A DNA stretch of 34,024 bases, from NCBI GenBank assembly GCA_013822085.1, contig PNJV01000026.1:1-34024 (forward strand), given 5' to 3'. The position numbers and the translations under genes were made by a program. The notes under the pieces are model-generated. The model searched no databases, was not told the origin of the DNA, and saw only the letters and a program-made list of their open reading frames with translations. Source of the stretch: Isosphaera sp. (GTDB lineage: Bacteria > Planctomycetota > Phycisphaerae > Phycisphaerales > UBA1924). The first letter of the stretch is position 1. Every line of letters begins with the position of its first letter. This document shows, piece by piece, positions 8,763 to 16,103 of the stretch.

Positions 8763-9129
8763 CGTGCTCGCTCCGGTCTGCCTGCCATGATCCGCTCAGT
8801 GGGCGACGACACCGCACCGCCCCCACCCCCATCCGCCGCGCCGTCACCAATCGCCCCTGACCATACGAGCGCCGCTGAGCGACGGCTCCGCTGAATCGTG
8901 TCCGATCACCGACCATGGCCGGGTGTGCGCGGCGTCGCATCCCTATTGAAGCGTTCCGGGCGTGAACGTCGCGGCGTAGAGCGTGCAGCGGGGCGTCATT
9001 GGCAGGCCAGCGGCGGATAATCTCATCGCGTCGCGCGTTTTCCGTGCAAAGACCGAACACGCGGGCGTGGTCGGCGTATAGAGTGCTGCGCGTGCCCCAC
9101 GCGCGCTGTGCCGGTGGTGAGCCCCGTCA
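8763..9129. other. Divergent intergenic region, 367 bases
   Basis: This spacer separates the pilin gene (minus) from the DCC-family gene (plus). I find no convincing gene in it. It holds a C-rich tract near 8818-8834, short AT-richer patches (GGATAATCT near 9013, TATAGA at 9077-9082), and the pilin ribosome site close to 8763. TATAGA could be a -10 box for the plus-strand gene, giving a leader of about 40 bases, but there is no matching -35 box. Confidence 0.5.
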
Positions 9130-9642
9130 ATGGCACCCTCTGAGATGGACCAACCCGTCGCACCGCTGGCGGCCGCGCCCCGCCCAGCGGCCATGCCCCT
9201 GCCGGGCACCGGGCCCCCGCCGGGCGCCACGTCCCTGTCAGGCGCCGGGGCCCGCCGGGCCCAGTGCTACTACGACGGCCTGTGCGGGCTGTGCACCGGG
9301 TGGGCGCGGTTCTTTGGCAGGCTCGACTGGCTCGGTCGGCTGGAGATGGTGGACCTGACACGGACCCCCGACGAGGCCCTGCCCGTGCCACGCGAGGCTG
9401 CGCTGCGGGGCATGCCGGTGCGGACGCGCAGCGGCCGCGTGCTGGTGGGCTTCCCGGCCGTGCGCTACGCGCTCACGCAGACGCCCGTCGGCGTGGTGCC
9501 GGGCTGGGCGCTGATGGTGCCCGGGGTCGCGTGGCTCGGGCGCGTGGCGTACGACTGGTTCGCAGCCCGCCGGCGCGCGATCTCGTGCCGGCTGGGCGTG
9601 GCGCCACGCAGCGATGATCGGGGGTCGGCTGCGCAGTACTAA
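9130..9642 (+). CDS. DCC-family (DUF393) thiol-disulfide oxidoreductase-like protein
   Basis: 170 residues. After a low-complexity Pro/Ala/Gly N-terminus (about 1-43), the DCC signature appears as YYDGLCGLC at 47-55, giving Asp49-x2-Cys52-x2-Cys55, followed by an amphipathic WARFFGRLDWLGRL segment and VDL. This family is thioredoxin-like in fold and is presumed to act in thiol-disulfide exchange; the substrates are unknown. The DCC core is complete, so the disordered N-terminus suggests the true start may be a later Met such as residue 6 or 22. The gene is followed by a 148-base spacer with a candidate -10 box (TACACT, 9726-9731) for the next operon. Confidence 0.85.
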   Translation: MAPSEMDQPVAPLAAAPRPAAMPLPGTGPPPGATSLSGAGARRAQCYYDGLCGLCTGWARFFGRLDWLGRLEMVDLTRTPDEALPVPREAALRGMPVRTRSGRVLVGFPAVRYALTQTPVGVVPGWALMVPGVAWLGRVAYDWFAARRRAISCRLGVAPRSDDRGSAAQY

Positions 9643-9725
9643 GTCCGGACCGTGCGGACCGGCAAAGCTCGGCGCCGCTGCCGGCGATGCCGCCCCCCGG
9701 TCGGTGATGCCATGGGTTTCCCGGA

Positions 9726-9790
9726 TACACTCGAAGGTTGATCGCCCCAGCGAGCGGCAGGCCCTGGGGTGAGCGCTCGGGGAGCCGAGG
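9726..9790 (+). promoter_or_regulatory. Candidate promoter and leader of the yrdC/ptp-rpiB unit
   Basis: TACACT at 9726-9731 is a plausible -10 box. Immediately before the ATG at 9791, CTCGG (9776-9780) and CCGAG (9785-9789) form a 5-bp stem whose GGAG loop (9781-9784) is the Shine-Dalgarno sequence. The ribosome site is thus presented in a hairpin loop. The stem is short and its effect is uncertain. Confidence 0.35.
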
Positions 9791-10993
9791 ATGGCATCGC
9801 CAGTGGAGACGCGAACCCAGAGCGCCGGCGTGGCGACGATCCGCGTGGCGGAGGGCTCGCTCGACCTTGACCCAGCGAGCCTCGATCGCGTCCTGGGGGT
9901 GCTCGCCGGCGGGGGCGTCGTGGTGCTGCCGACGGACACGGTGTACGGGCTCTTCGCCTCGGCGCAGCGGGCCGACGCGGTGGAACGGCTGCGCGCAGCC
10001 CGCGTCAGGCTGCTGGGGCGCGCCGGCGAGCGCGGGAGCGTCGGGGCGCCGGTGGCGTCGGCGTGGCACACCTGCGGCCAGACGCTGCGGAGCGTGCTGC
10101 TTCGGGCGGGCTCGCCGTTGCACTCGAACCACGCGCACGTGCTCGGCCGGCTCAGCCCCGGGCCGGTGACGTTCGAGGTCGAGCGGCTCGCGCCGCAGCT
10201 TGTGGCGGTGCTGGGCGAGCTGGGCGTGGCGCCGGGCGTGATCGACGACTGCACGGCGCTGCTGGTGCGCACGCCGGCCGACGGCCGCGCCCGCGCGGTG
10301 CAGCGCGCCTTCGGCGGCCCGCTGGTGGCCGAGGGCGTGCCGGTGCCCGGGGGCCGCGCGGCGGTGACGGGCGACGAGGCGGCGCGGGCCGTGGCCGATG
10401 CGGGGGCCGGGGTGGACCTGGTGCTCGACGCGGGCCGAACGCAGACGGGCCGGGTCTCGACGGGCGTGCGGCTGACCCTGGCCGGCGGGTACCAGGTGGT
10501 GCGCGAGACGTCGCTGGATTTTCGCGCCATCGAGCAACGGCTGACCCGGCGGGTGCTCTTTGTGTGCACGGGCAACACGTGCCGGAGCCCGATGGCCGTG
10601 GCCATGGCGCGGGCGCTGATGGATCGCGGCGTCGGGGTGGGCGGCGGGGTGTTCCGCGGCGAAGCGCGCGGGGCGGGGTTGGCCGCGGTGGAGGGCGCGC
10701 CGCCGTCGCCCGAGGGGGTGCGCGCGGTGGAGGGGCTGGGCATGCCCGCGCGGTTCGACGGGGGCTCGCGCGCGGCGACGGCGCAGGCGCTCGGCTGGGC
10801 CGACGCGGTGTACGCCATGACGCGCGGCCACCTGAGCGCGCTGCGCGCCCGGGGCGTGGAGCGGGCCGAGCTGCTCGACCCGGCCGGCAGGGACGTGGCC
10901 GACCCGCTGGGCGGCTCGCTCGATGACTACAGCCAGACGGCCCGGTCGATGCTGGGCATGATCCAGGCCCGCCTGCGGGAGATGGACGCGTGA
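9791..10993 (+). CDS. Fusion: degenerate YrdC/Sua5 domain plus low-molecular-weight phosphatase (YwlE-like)
   Basis: 400 residues; ATG start with GGAG six bases before it. Residues 30-240 are a YrdC/TsaC-type domain: GGVVVLPTDTVYGL at 40-53 and LSPGPVTFEVER at 121-132 are well kept. The Lys-x-Arg of the usual KxR...P segment is absent (about 65-90), and the S/T-x-A-N motif is replaced by EGVPVP (181-186), so threonylcarbamoyl-AMP synthesis is doubtful. Residues 254-398 are a low-molecular-weight protein phosphatase with the P-loop CTGNTCRS (Cys259, Arg265) and the general-acid motif VADP (Asp371). Thr263 matches the residue that gives B. subtilis YwlE its preference for phospho-arginine. The stop overlaps the rpiB start by 4 bases. 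In Bacillus the same three functions are separate neighbours, ywlC, ywlE and ywlF. Confidence 0.9.
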   Translation: MASPVETRTQSAGVATIRVAEGSLDLDPASLDRVLGVLAGGGVVVLPTDTVYGLFASAQRADAVERLRAARVRLLGRAGERGSVGAPVASAWHTCGQTLRSVLLRAGSPLHSNHAHVLGRLSPGPVTFEVERLAPQLVAVLGELGVAPGVIDDCTALLVRTPADGRARAVQRAFGGPLVAEGVPVPGGRAAVTGDEAARAVADAGAGVDLVLDAGRTQTGRVSTGVRLTLAGGYQVVRETSLDFRAIEQRLTRRVLFVCTGNTCRSPMAVAMARALMDRGVGVGGGVFRGEARGAGLAAVEGAPPSPEGVRAVEGLGMPARFDGGSRAATAQALGWADAVYAMTRGHLSALRARGVERAELLDPAGRDVADPLGGSLDDYSQTARSMLGMIQARLREMDA

Positions 10994-11463
10994 GGATCGC
11001 GCTCGGGGCCGACCATCGCGGGCACGCCGCCGCCGAGCAGACCCTCAAGCGCCTGCGGCAGGCCGGCCACGAGGTGGACCCGCTCTCGGAGCTCTCGGGC
11101 ACGCCGTGCGACTACCCGGTGCCGGCCTGGCGAGTCGGGCGGGCCGTGGCCGACGGCCGGGCCGACCGGGGGCTGCTGATCTGCGGGACCGGGATCGGCA
11201 TGTGCATCGCCGCTAACAAGGTGCGCGGCGTGCGCGCGGCGCTGGCCCACGACGAGCTGACGGCCGAGATCGCGCGCACGCACAACGACGCCAACGTGCT
11301 GTGCCTCTCGGCGGACCTGCTGGGCCAGCGCCTCATCGACCAGATCGTCGACACGTTCCTGGGGGCGCAGTTCCTCGACGCCCACGGCCCGCACGGCGCC
11401 GGCCGGCACGCGCGGCGCATCGAGATGATCCGCGCCATCGAGGACGGCCGCGAGCCGGCCTGA
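10990..11463 (+). CDS. rpiB: Ribose-5-phosphate isomerase B (RpiB/LacAB family)
   Basis: 157 residues from GTG at 10990, which overlaps the upstream stop (GTGA), so translation is probably coupled. It interconverts ribose 5-phosphate and ribulose 5-phosphate in the non-oxidative pentose phosphate route, in the cytoplasm. The sequence shows the N-terminal GADHRGH motif (6-12), the sugar-phosphate loop LLICGTGIGMCIAANK at about 57-72 with the active-site Cys-Gly-Thr-Gly, and HNDANVLCL near 98-106. Length and motif order are normal for the family. No AraC-like or regulator gene is nearby. Its partner is the upstream phosphatase fusion. Confidence 0.95.
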   Translation: MRIALGADHRGHAAAEQTLKRLRQAGHEVDPLSELSGTPCDYPVPAWRVGRAVADGRADRGLLICGTGIGMCIAANKVRGVRAALAHDELTAEIARTHNDANVLCLSADLLGQRLIDQIVDTFLGAQFLDAHGPHGAGRHARRIEMIRAIEDGREPA

Positions 11464-11491
11464 GCCCGCGCGGGGCCGCCCAGGCGCGGGC
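11464..11491 (+). promoter_or_regulatory. Perfect 8-bp inverted repeat between rpiB and the next gene
   Basis: GCCCGCGC (11464-11471) and GCGCGGGC (11484-11491) are exact complements separated by 12 bases. The repeat starts just after the rpiB stop codon and ends right at TATCTT. It may be an rpiB terminator-like hairpin without a T tract, or an operator in the promoter of the following gene. Confidence 0.45.
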
Positions 11492-11497
11492 TATCTT
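11492..11497 (+). promoter_or_regulatory. Candidate -10 element (TATCTT), possibly leaderless
   Basis: TATCTT ends five bases before the ATG at 11503. There is no Shine-Dalgarno sequence in the 39-base spacer after rpiB. The position fits transcription beginning at the start codon. The 8-bp inverted repeat directly precedes it. Confidence 0.45.
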
Positions 11498-11502
11498 GTG
11501 GC

Positions 11503-13098
11503 ATGCCGGTGGTCGAGCTGGTGATCAAGCCGGACGGGCGCACCTGGGCCGGGCGGGCCGCGGACCACTTCCGTGCGCTGATGGACGGCCCGCGCGATCG
11601 GGCCGAGGAGGCGCGGCGGTTCCGTCGCCAGCTCGGACTGCCGGCCGACCGCCCCGTGATCATGTCCGGGCACCAGGCCGGGGTCTGGCACGCGGGGATC
11701 CTGGCCAAGTGGCTGGCCGCGGTCCGGACAGCGGCCGCCTGCGGCGGCGAGGCGGCCTGGGTGGTGGTGGACCAGGACACCGAGGACTTCACGCTCCTGC
11801 GCGTGCCGGTGCGCGACGCCGAGCCGGCCGCGACCGACCACGCCCCCGCCGAGGCCCCGGCCCGCGCAGCGGCGATCGCGCTGGCCCCCGAGGAGCTGGG
11901 CCGGGCCCTGCGCAGCGACCGGCCCGCTGGGGTGCTCCCGTCGTTTACCCCGCACCAGCCGCGGCCCCCCGAGGGCACCCGCTGGGCGCTGGCGCAGCTG
12001 GGCCCGCGCCTGGACTCGATCGCCGCTGCGCTGGCCGGGCACGTCATGGCCCCCGGCGGGGCGCGGCCGGCCACCGCCGCCGAGCAGCTGGCCCAGGCCG
12101 TGCGCGAGCTGATCGGGCAGGCCCACCCCGGCCTGCCCGCGCCCCGGCTTGTGTACCCCACGCGCCTGCACGCGACGGACCTGTTCAGCGTCCTGACCGA
12201 GCGCATGGCCGCTGAGGCCCGCGCGTGCGTCAGCGCGTACAACGACGCCGTGCGCGCCCACGGGGCGCACGGGCTGGGCACGCTGCTGATGCCGGCTGCG
12301 CGCCAGGCGGGGGGCGGCAAGATCGAGCTCCCGCTCTGGCGGCTGGACCCGAACCCGCCGGCACTCGGGGGCCGCCGACGCGTCTACGCCACCGAGGACG
12401 GGGGCGGCCTGCCCGCGCCGGGGCAGGTGGTGCCGCGCGCGCTGTGCCTGACGGGGCTGCTCAGGCTGGCGGCGTGCGACATGTTCATCCACGGCCTTGG
12501 CGGCGGCGCCACGCCCGAGGCGGGGGAGGCGGGCGGGACGGGGGGGTCGGGGGAAGCTCCAGCGCGGCGCGGTCAGGCTGAGCCAGATCAGCACGGGCTT
12601 GAACCGGGCGGCGACGGGTACGACCGCGCCACGGAGGCGTGGATCTGGCGGTGGCTCGGGCGGGGCCTGGCGCCGGCAGTGCTGGCGACAGCGACGGTGA
12701 CCCTGCCGCTCTCGTCGCGGGCGCCGCTGAGGCGTGCGGACCTGTGGCACGCCCAGTGGAAGGCCCACGCCGCGGCCCACTCGCCGGGGCTGCTGGGCGA
12801 GCAAGGGGCCGAGCGCCAGAAGCGCGCCCTGGCGGCGATGGCCAGCGACCGGTCGCGCCCGGCCGACCAGCGACGCGCGATCTACGAGCGCATGCACGAG
12901 CTGATCGGCGCGGTGCGACGGGCGCGCCGCGACAAGCTCGACGAGTACACCGGCCGGGCGGCGGAGTTGCGCCAGCGGCTCGGCGCCGAGGGCGTGGCCC
13001 ACGACCGCGCCTGGCCCTTCGCCCTGCACAGCCCCGAGGACCTGGACGAGCTGAGCCGGCGCATCGCTGAGGCGCTGGGCGCGCCCGGCGACGCCTGA
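11503..13098 (+). CDS. Uncharacterised protein with BshC-like N-terminal motif
   Basis: 531 residues, cytoplasmic by lack of a signal. I do not recognise it with certainty. Residues 51-71 (PVIMSGHQAGVWHAG, then AKW) followed by VVVDQDTEDF at 87-96 resemble the TGQQ-GL-GPL and FW-EDHD segments of BshC, the last enzyme of bacillithiol synthesis, which has a nucleotidyltransferase-like fold. A second conserved-looking site, FIHGLGGG (328-335), continues as YDRATEAW at 373-380. In between lies a 37-residue Gly/Glu/Ala insert that looks like low-complexity expansion. The C-terminus (about 430-520) is rich in charged helix and may be coiled coil, as in BshC. No bshA or bshB is in the window. It could equally be a separate planctomycete family sharing only the fold. 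Confidence 0.8.
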   Translation: MPVVELVIKPDGRTWAGRAADHFRALMDGPRDRAEEARRFRRQLGLPADRPVIMSGHQAGVWHAGILAKWLAAVRTAAACGGEAAWVVVDQDTEDFTLLRVPVRDAEPAATDHAPAEAPARAAAIALAPEELGRALRSDRPAGVLPSFTPHQPRPPEGTRWALAQLGPRLDSIAAALAGHVMAPGGARPATAAEQLAQAVRELIGQAHPGLPAPRLVYPTRLHATDLFSVLTERMAAEARACVSAYNDAVRAHGAHGLGTLLMPAARQAGGGKIELPLWRLDPNPPALGGRRRVYATEDGGGLPAPGQVVPRALCLTGLLRLAACDMFIHGLGGGATPEAGEAGGTGGSGEAPARRGQAEPDQHGLEPGGDGYDRATEAWIWRWLGRGLAPAVLATATVTLPLSSRAPLRRADLWHAQWKAHAAAHSPGLLGEQGAERQKRALAAMASDRSRPADQRRAIYERMHELIGAVRRARRDKLDEYTGRAAELRQRLGAEGVAHDRAWPFALHSPEDLDELSRRIAEALGAPGDA

Positions 13099-13107
13099 GG
13101 AGCGCCC

Positions 13108-14187
13108 ATGGGCTGGCGGACGCTGGTGCTGCTGGCTGTGACGCTCGGGGCAGCGGGGGCGCTGGCGGCCGCTGCGTGGTGGGCGGCCAGCGGTGGCGCA
13201 GCGATCGGGACTGGGATTCGAACGGGGGGTGGGGGTGAGAGCGAGAGTGCCCCACCCCTGCCCGCCCAGCGGCCGCGGGTGGCAGCGATGTCGCCCGGCG
13301 TGGCAGCGACCCTGCGCGACCTGGGCGCGGCGGGCCTGATCGTCGGCCGGCACGGCTACGACGCCTGGAGCGACCCGGCCCTGCCCGTGGTCGGCGACCA
13401 GGCGGGGATCAACGCCGAGGCCCTGCTGCGGGCAGCGCCCACGCACGTGTATGTTGAGTTCGGCGGGGCCGACCAGGCCCGGCGCTTGCTCGGCCCGGCG
13501 CTGAGCGGCGCCGGAGCGGGCGCTGGGCGAGTGACAGTGCGCGACCTGCGCCTGCTCACGCTCGATCAGATCCGCGGCAGCGTGACGACCCTGGCCCAGG
13601 ACCTGTCGATCGGCGCCGACCGGGCCGCAGCGCTGCTGGCGGCGTGGGACCGGGCGCTAGAGCCGGAGCCAGCGGACCGGGCCCGCGCGGTCGGCACGGT
13701 GCTGCTCCTGCACGGCACCGACCCGCCGGCGGCGCTGGGGCCGGGCTCGTTCCATCAACAGATCGCACAGCGGCTCGGGCTGGCCCCGGCGCTGGTCGAG
13801 GGCGACGCGTACACGGTGCTGGACTCGGAGGCGGTGCTTCGGCTCCAGCCGGGAACCATCGTGCTGATCCAGCCGCGCGAGCCCGACGCTGCGCGGGGGT
13901 CGGGAGGGCCGGGGGGTCCGGGGGGGCCGGGTGCGTTGGCGGGGTTGGCACAATCGGAATCAGGCGGGTCAGGTGGCGCCGCGGCCGAGCCGGGCTGGCG
14001 CTGGCTCAGCGCTCGGGAGGCGCCGCAACGCCTCGGGACGCTCGCCCGCCTGCGCGTGCCCGCCATCGAGCACGGCCGCGTGCTGCTGATCGACCTGGAC
14101 GACGGTCTCCTGCCGGGCACCGGGCTGATCAGGCTGGCCGACGCGCTGCGCGCCGCGGTGCGCCTGGCGCCCGAGCCGGGCCGCTAA
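13108..14187 (+). CDS. BtuF/FepB-like periplasmic metal-chelate binding protein, orphan
   Basis: 359 residues. The ATG is preceded by GAGGAG, which overlaps the previous stop codon (TGAGGAG), so translation is probably coupled. Residues 1-27 are a signal or anchor helix, followed by a Gly/Ser-rich linker. From residue 57, RVAAMSPGVAATLRDLGAAG and then PVVGDQAGINAEALLRAAPTHVYVE match the two-lobe, helical-backbone binding proteins (Peripla_BP_2) that capture corrinoids, haem or ferric siderophores for ABC importers. The C-terminal lobe runs from about 195 to 355 and is interrupted by a Gly/Pro-rich insert (about 258-275) coded by a G-rich repeat. No permease or ATPase gene is adjacent, so it either serves an importer encoded elsewhere or acts as a sensor-type binder. 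The ligand cannot be predicted. Confidence 0.8.
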   Translation: MGWRTLVLLAVTLGAAGALAAAAWWAASGGAAIGTGIRTGGGGESESAPPLPAQRPRVAAMSPGVAATLRDLGAAGLIVGRHGYDAWSDPALPVVGDQAGINAEALLRAAPTHVYVEFGGADQARRLLGPALSGAGAGAGRVTVRDLRLLTLDQIRGSVTTLAQDLSIGADRAAALLAAWDRALEPEPADRARAVGTVLLLHGTDPPAALGPGSFHQQIAQRLGLAPALVEGDAYTVLDSEAVLRLQPGTIVLIQPREPDAARGSGGPGGPGGPGALAGLAQSESGGSGGAAAEPGWRWLSAREAPQRLGTLARLRVPAIEHGRVLLIDLDDGLLPGTGLIRLADALRAAVRLAPEPGR

Positions 14188-14208
14188 CGCGTCGCGGCGG
14201 GTATCCGC

Positions 14209-14214
14209 TATCGT
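14209..14214 (+). promoter_or_regulatory. Candidate -10 element (TATCGT) of argS
   Basis: TATCGT is followed by seven bases and then the argS ATG at 14222, which would be the transcription start. No Shine-Dalgarno sequence lies before the ATG. The 34-base spacer after the binding-protein gene holds little else. Confidence 0.45.
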
Positions 14215-14221
14215 TGGCCCA

Positions 14222-16093
14222 ATGGCACGCGACCCGGCCTCGATCCTGCGTCAGCGGTTCGTCGAAGCGATCGCCCTGGCCTTCCCGCAGCTGGGCGGCG
14301 AGGCGATCGATCCGGGGGTGGGGCCGTCGCGCGCGGCCCAGCACGGGGACTTCCAGTGCAACGCGGCGATGGCCCTGGGCAAGCGCCTGGGGCTCTCGCC
14401 CAGGGAGGCGGCGGCCCGGATCGTGGGCGCGCTCCGGGCCGGGGACCTGGCCGAGCCAGTGACGGAGGGCTCGATCGCCGGGCCGGGGTTCATCAACGTC
14501 ACGCTGCGGCCCGGGGCCCTGGCCGGGCTCCTTGAGGAGATGGAACGCGACGGCCTGGGGGTGCCCAACGCCGGCGGCGGACGCCTGGCGGTGGTGGACC
14601 TGTGCGGCGTCAACCTGGCCAAGCAGATGCACGTCGGCCACCTGCGCTCGACGGTGATCGGGGACACGCTGGCCCGGGTGCTCGGGCGCACCGGGTGGCG
14701 CGTGCTCCGGCAGAACCACGTGGGGGACTGGGGCCTGCCCATCGCGATGGTCACGGCGCGGCTGATGGACGAGCCACCAGCCGGGGGCCCGGACCGCCTC
14801 ACGCTCGACGACCTGGACCGCGCCTATCGCGCCGCGCAGCGCGCCTGCGAGGCCGACGAGGCCGGGCTCGCCGCGGCCCGCCGGTGGGGCATGGGCCCGA
14901 AGGCCCTGGGCGAGCTGGAGGCGCAGGTCAGCGGCGCGCGCGAGCTTTCGGAGCGGGCCCGGGCGGTGCTGGTGCGGCTCCAGCAGCACGAGCCGGGCGT
15001 GATGGCGGTGTGGGAGCGCATCAGGGACGTGACCATGAGCGCCTGCCTGGCGGTGTGCGCGCGCCTCAACGCCGAGGTGCTGCCCGAGCACTCGGCGGGC
15101 GAGTCGGCGTACGGCCCGGACCTGGCCGGGGTGGTCGAGGACCTGCGCGGCCGCGGGCTGGCGGTGGAGGACGACGGGGCGCTGGTGGTGCGCCTCGATG
15201 CGCCCCAGGACGGGGCCATCCGCGAGCCCCTGGTGGTGCGCAAGCGCGACGGCGCGTTCCTCTACGCCACGACGGACATCGCCGCGGTGCGGCACCGCGT
15301 CCAGCGGCTCGGGGCGCGGCGCGTGGTCTACGCCGTCGACGCGCGGCAGGGCCTGCACTTCAGGCAGTTCTTCGCTGCGGCGCGCCGGGCGGGCTATGCG
15401 CGACTGCCCGACGGCTCCGAGGCCCTGCTCGAGCACGCCGCCTTCGGCACCATCCTGGGCCAGGACGGCAGGCCGTTCAAGACGCGCTCGGGGGAGAACG
15501 TCCGCCTCACCGACCTGCTGGACCAGGCCCAGGAGCGCGCCGCGGCGACGCTGCGGGCCAAGAACCCCGACCTGCCCCCCGACGAGGCCGCCGGCATCGC
15601 CCGCGCGGTGGCCGTGGCGGCCATCCGCTACGCCGACCTGAGCACCGAACGCACCCGCGACTACGCCTTCAACCTCGACCGCATGGTCGCCTTCGAGGGC
15701 AGCACCGGCCCGTACCTCCAGTACGCCGCCGTGCGGCTGGCCTCGATCATGCGCAAGGCCTCGGAACGCCACGGAGCCGAGGCCGTCGCGCCCGCGACGC
15801 TCGCCGCGGCGAGCTTCCCCTGCGCCCACCCGGCCGAGAAGGCCCTGGCCCTGACGCTGCTGCGCTTCGGCGATGTCGTGGGCCAGTGCGCCGAGTCGCT
15901 CGAGCCGCACCGGCTGTGCCAGTTCGCTCAGGACCTGGCCGGGTCGTTCAGCGCGTTCTTCGATCAGTGCCCGGTGCTGGGAGCCGAGGACGCTGCGCTG
16001 CGTACCTCTCGGCTGCGGCTGTGCGGGCTGACGCGCGCGGTGCTGGCCGATTGCCTGACGCTGCTGGGGATCCCGGTGCTGGACCGCATGTGA
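14222..16093 (+). CDS. argS: Arginyl-tRNA synthetase
   Basis: 623 residues. It charges tRNA-Arg with arginine, ATP-dependent, in the cytoplasm. Residues 5-110 are the N-terminal tRNA-binding (Add-1) domain, with HGDFQCNAAM at 41-50. The class I HIGH motif is HVGHLRST at 137-144. The segment GRPFKTRSGENVRL near 415-428 stands at the KMSKS position, which is non-canonical in this enzyme family. GSTGPYLQYA near 495 leads into the DALR anticodon-binding domain at the C-terminus. The usual Ser-Pro-Asn before the HIGH region is changed to Gly-Val-Asn (129-131). It converges on the M28 peptidase gene with only 10 bases between stop codons. Confidence 0.96.
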   Translation: MARDPASILRQRFVEAIALAFPQLGGEAIDPGVGPSRAAQHGDFQCNAAMALGKRLGLSPREAAARIVGALRAGDLAEPVTEGSIAGPGFINVTLRPGALAGLLEEMERDGLGVPNAGGGRLAVVDLCGVNLAKQMHVGHLRSTVIGDTLARVLGRTGWRVLRQNHVGDWGLPIAMVTARLMDEPPAGGPDRLTLDDLDRAYRAAQRACEADEAGLAAARRWGMGPKALGELEAQVSGARELSERARAVLVRLQQHEPGVMAVWERIRDVTMSACLAVCARLNAEVLPEHSAGESAYGPDLAGVVEDLRGRGLAVEDDGALVVRLDAPQDGAIREPLVVRKRDGAFLYATTDIAAVRHRVQRLGARRVVYAVDARQGLHFRQFFAAARRAGYARLPDGSEALLEHAAFGTILGQDGRPFKTRSGENVRLTDLLDQAQERAAATLRAKNPDLPPDEAAGIARAVAVAAIRYADLSTERTRDYAFNLDRMVAFEGSTGPYLQYAAVRLASIMRKASERHGAEAVAPATLAAASFPCAHPAEKALALTLLRFGDVVGQCAESLEPHRLCQFAQDLAGSFSAFFDQCPVLGAEDAALRTSRLRLCGLTRAVLADCLTLLGIPVLDRM

Positions 16094-16103
16094 GCGCCCG
16101 TGC

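Noticed and set aside
8943-9230. Minus-strand open frame of 95 codons in the pilin-DCC spacer
   Set aside because: It runs over the start of the DCC-family gene, has no ribosome site, and its product has no recognisable pattern.
13205-13230. tRNA-like T-loop (GTTCGAATCCC on the minus strand)
   Set aside because: The flanking bases do not form a T stem, and no acceptor or anticodon arm can be drawn. It lies inside the binding-protein gene.
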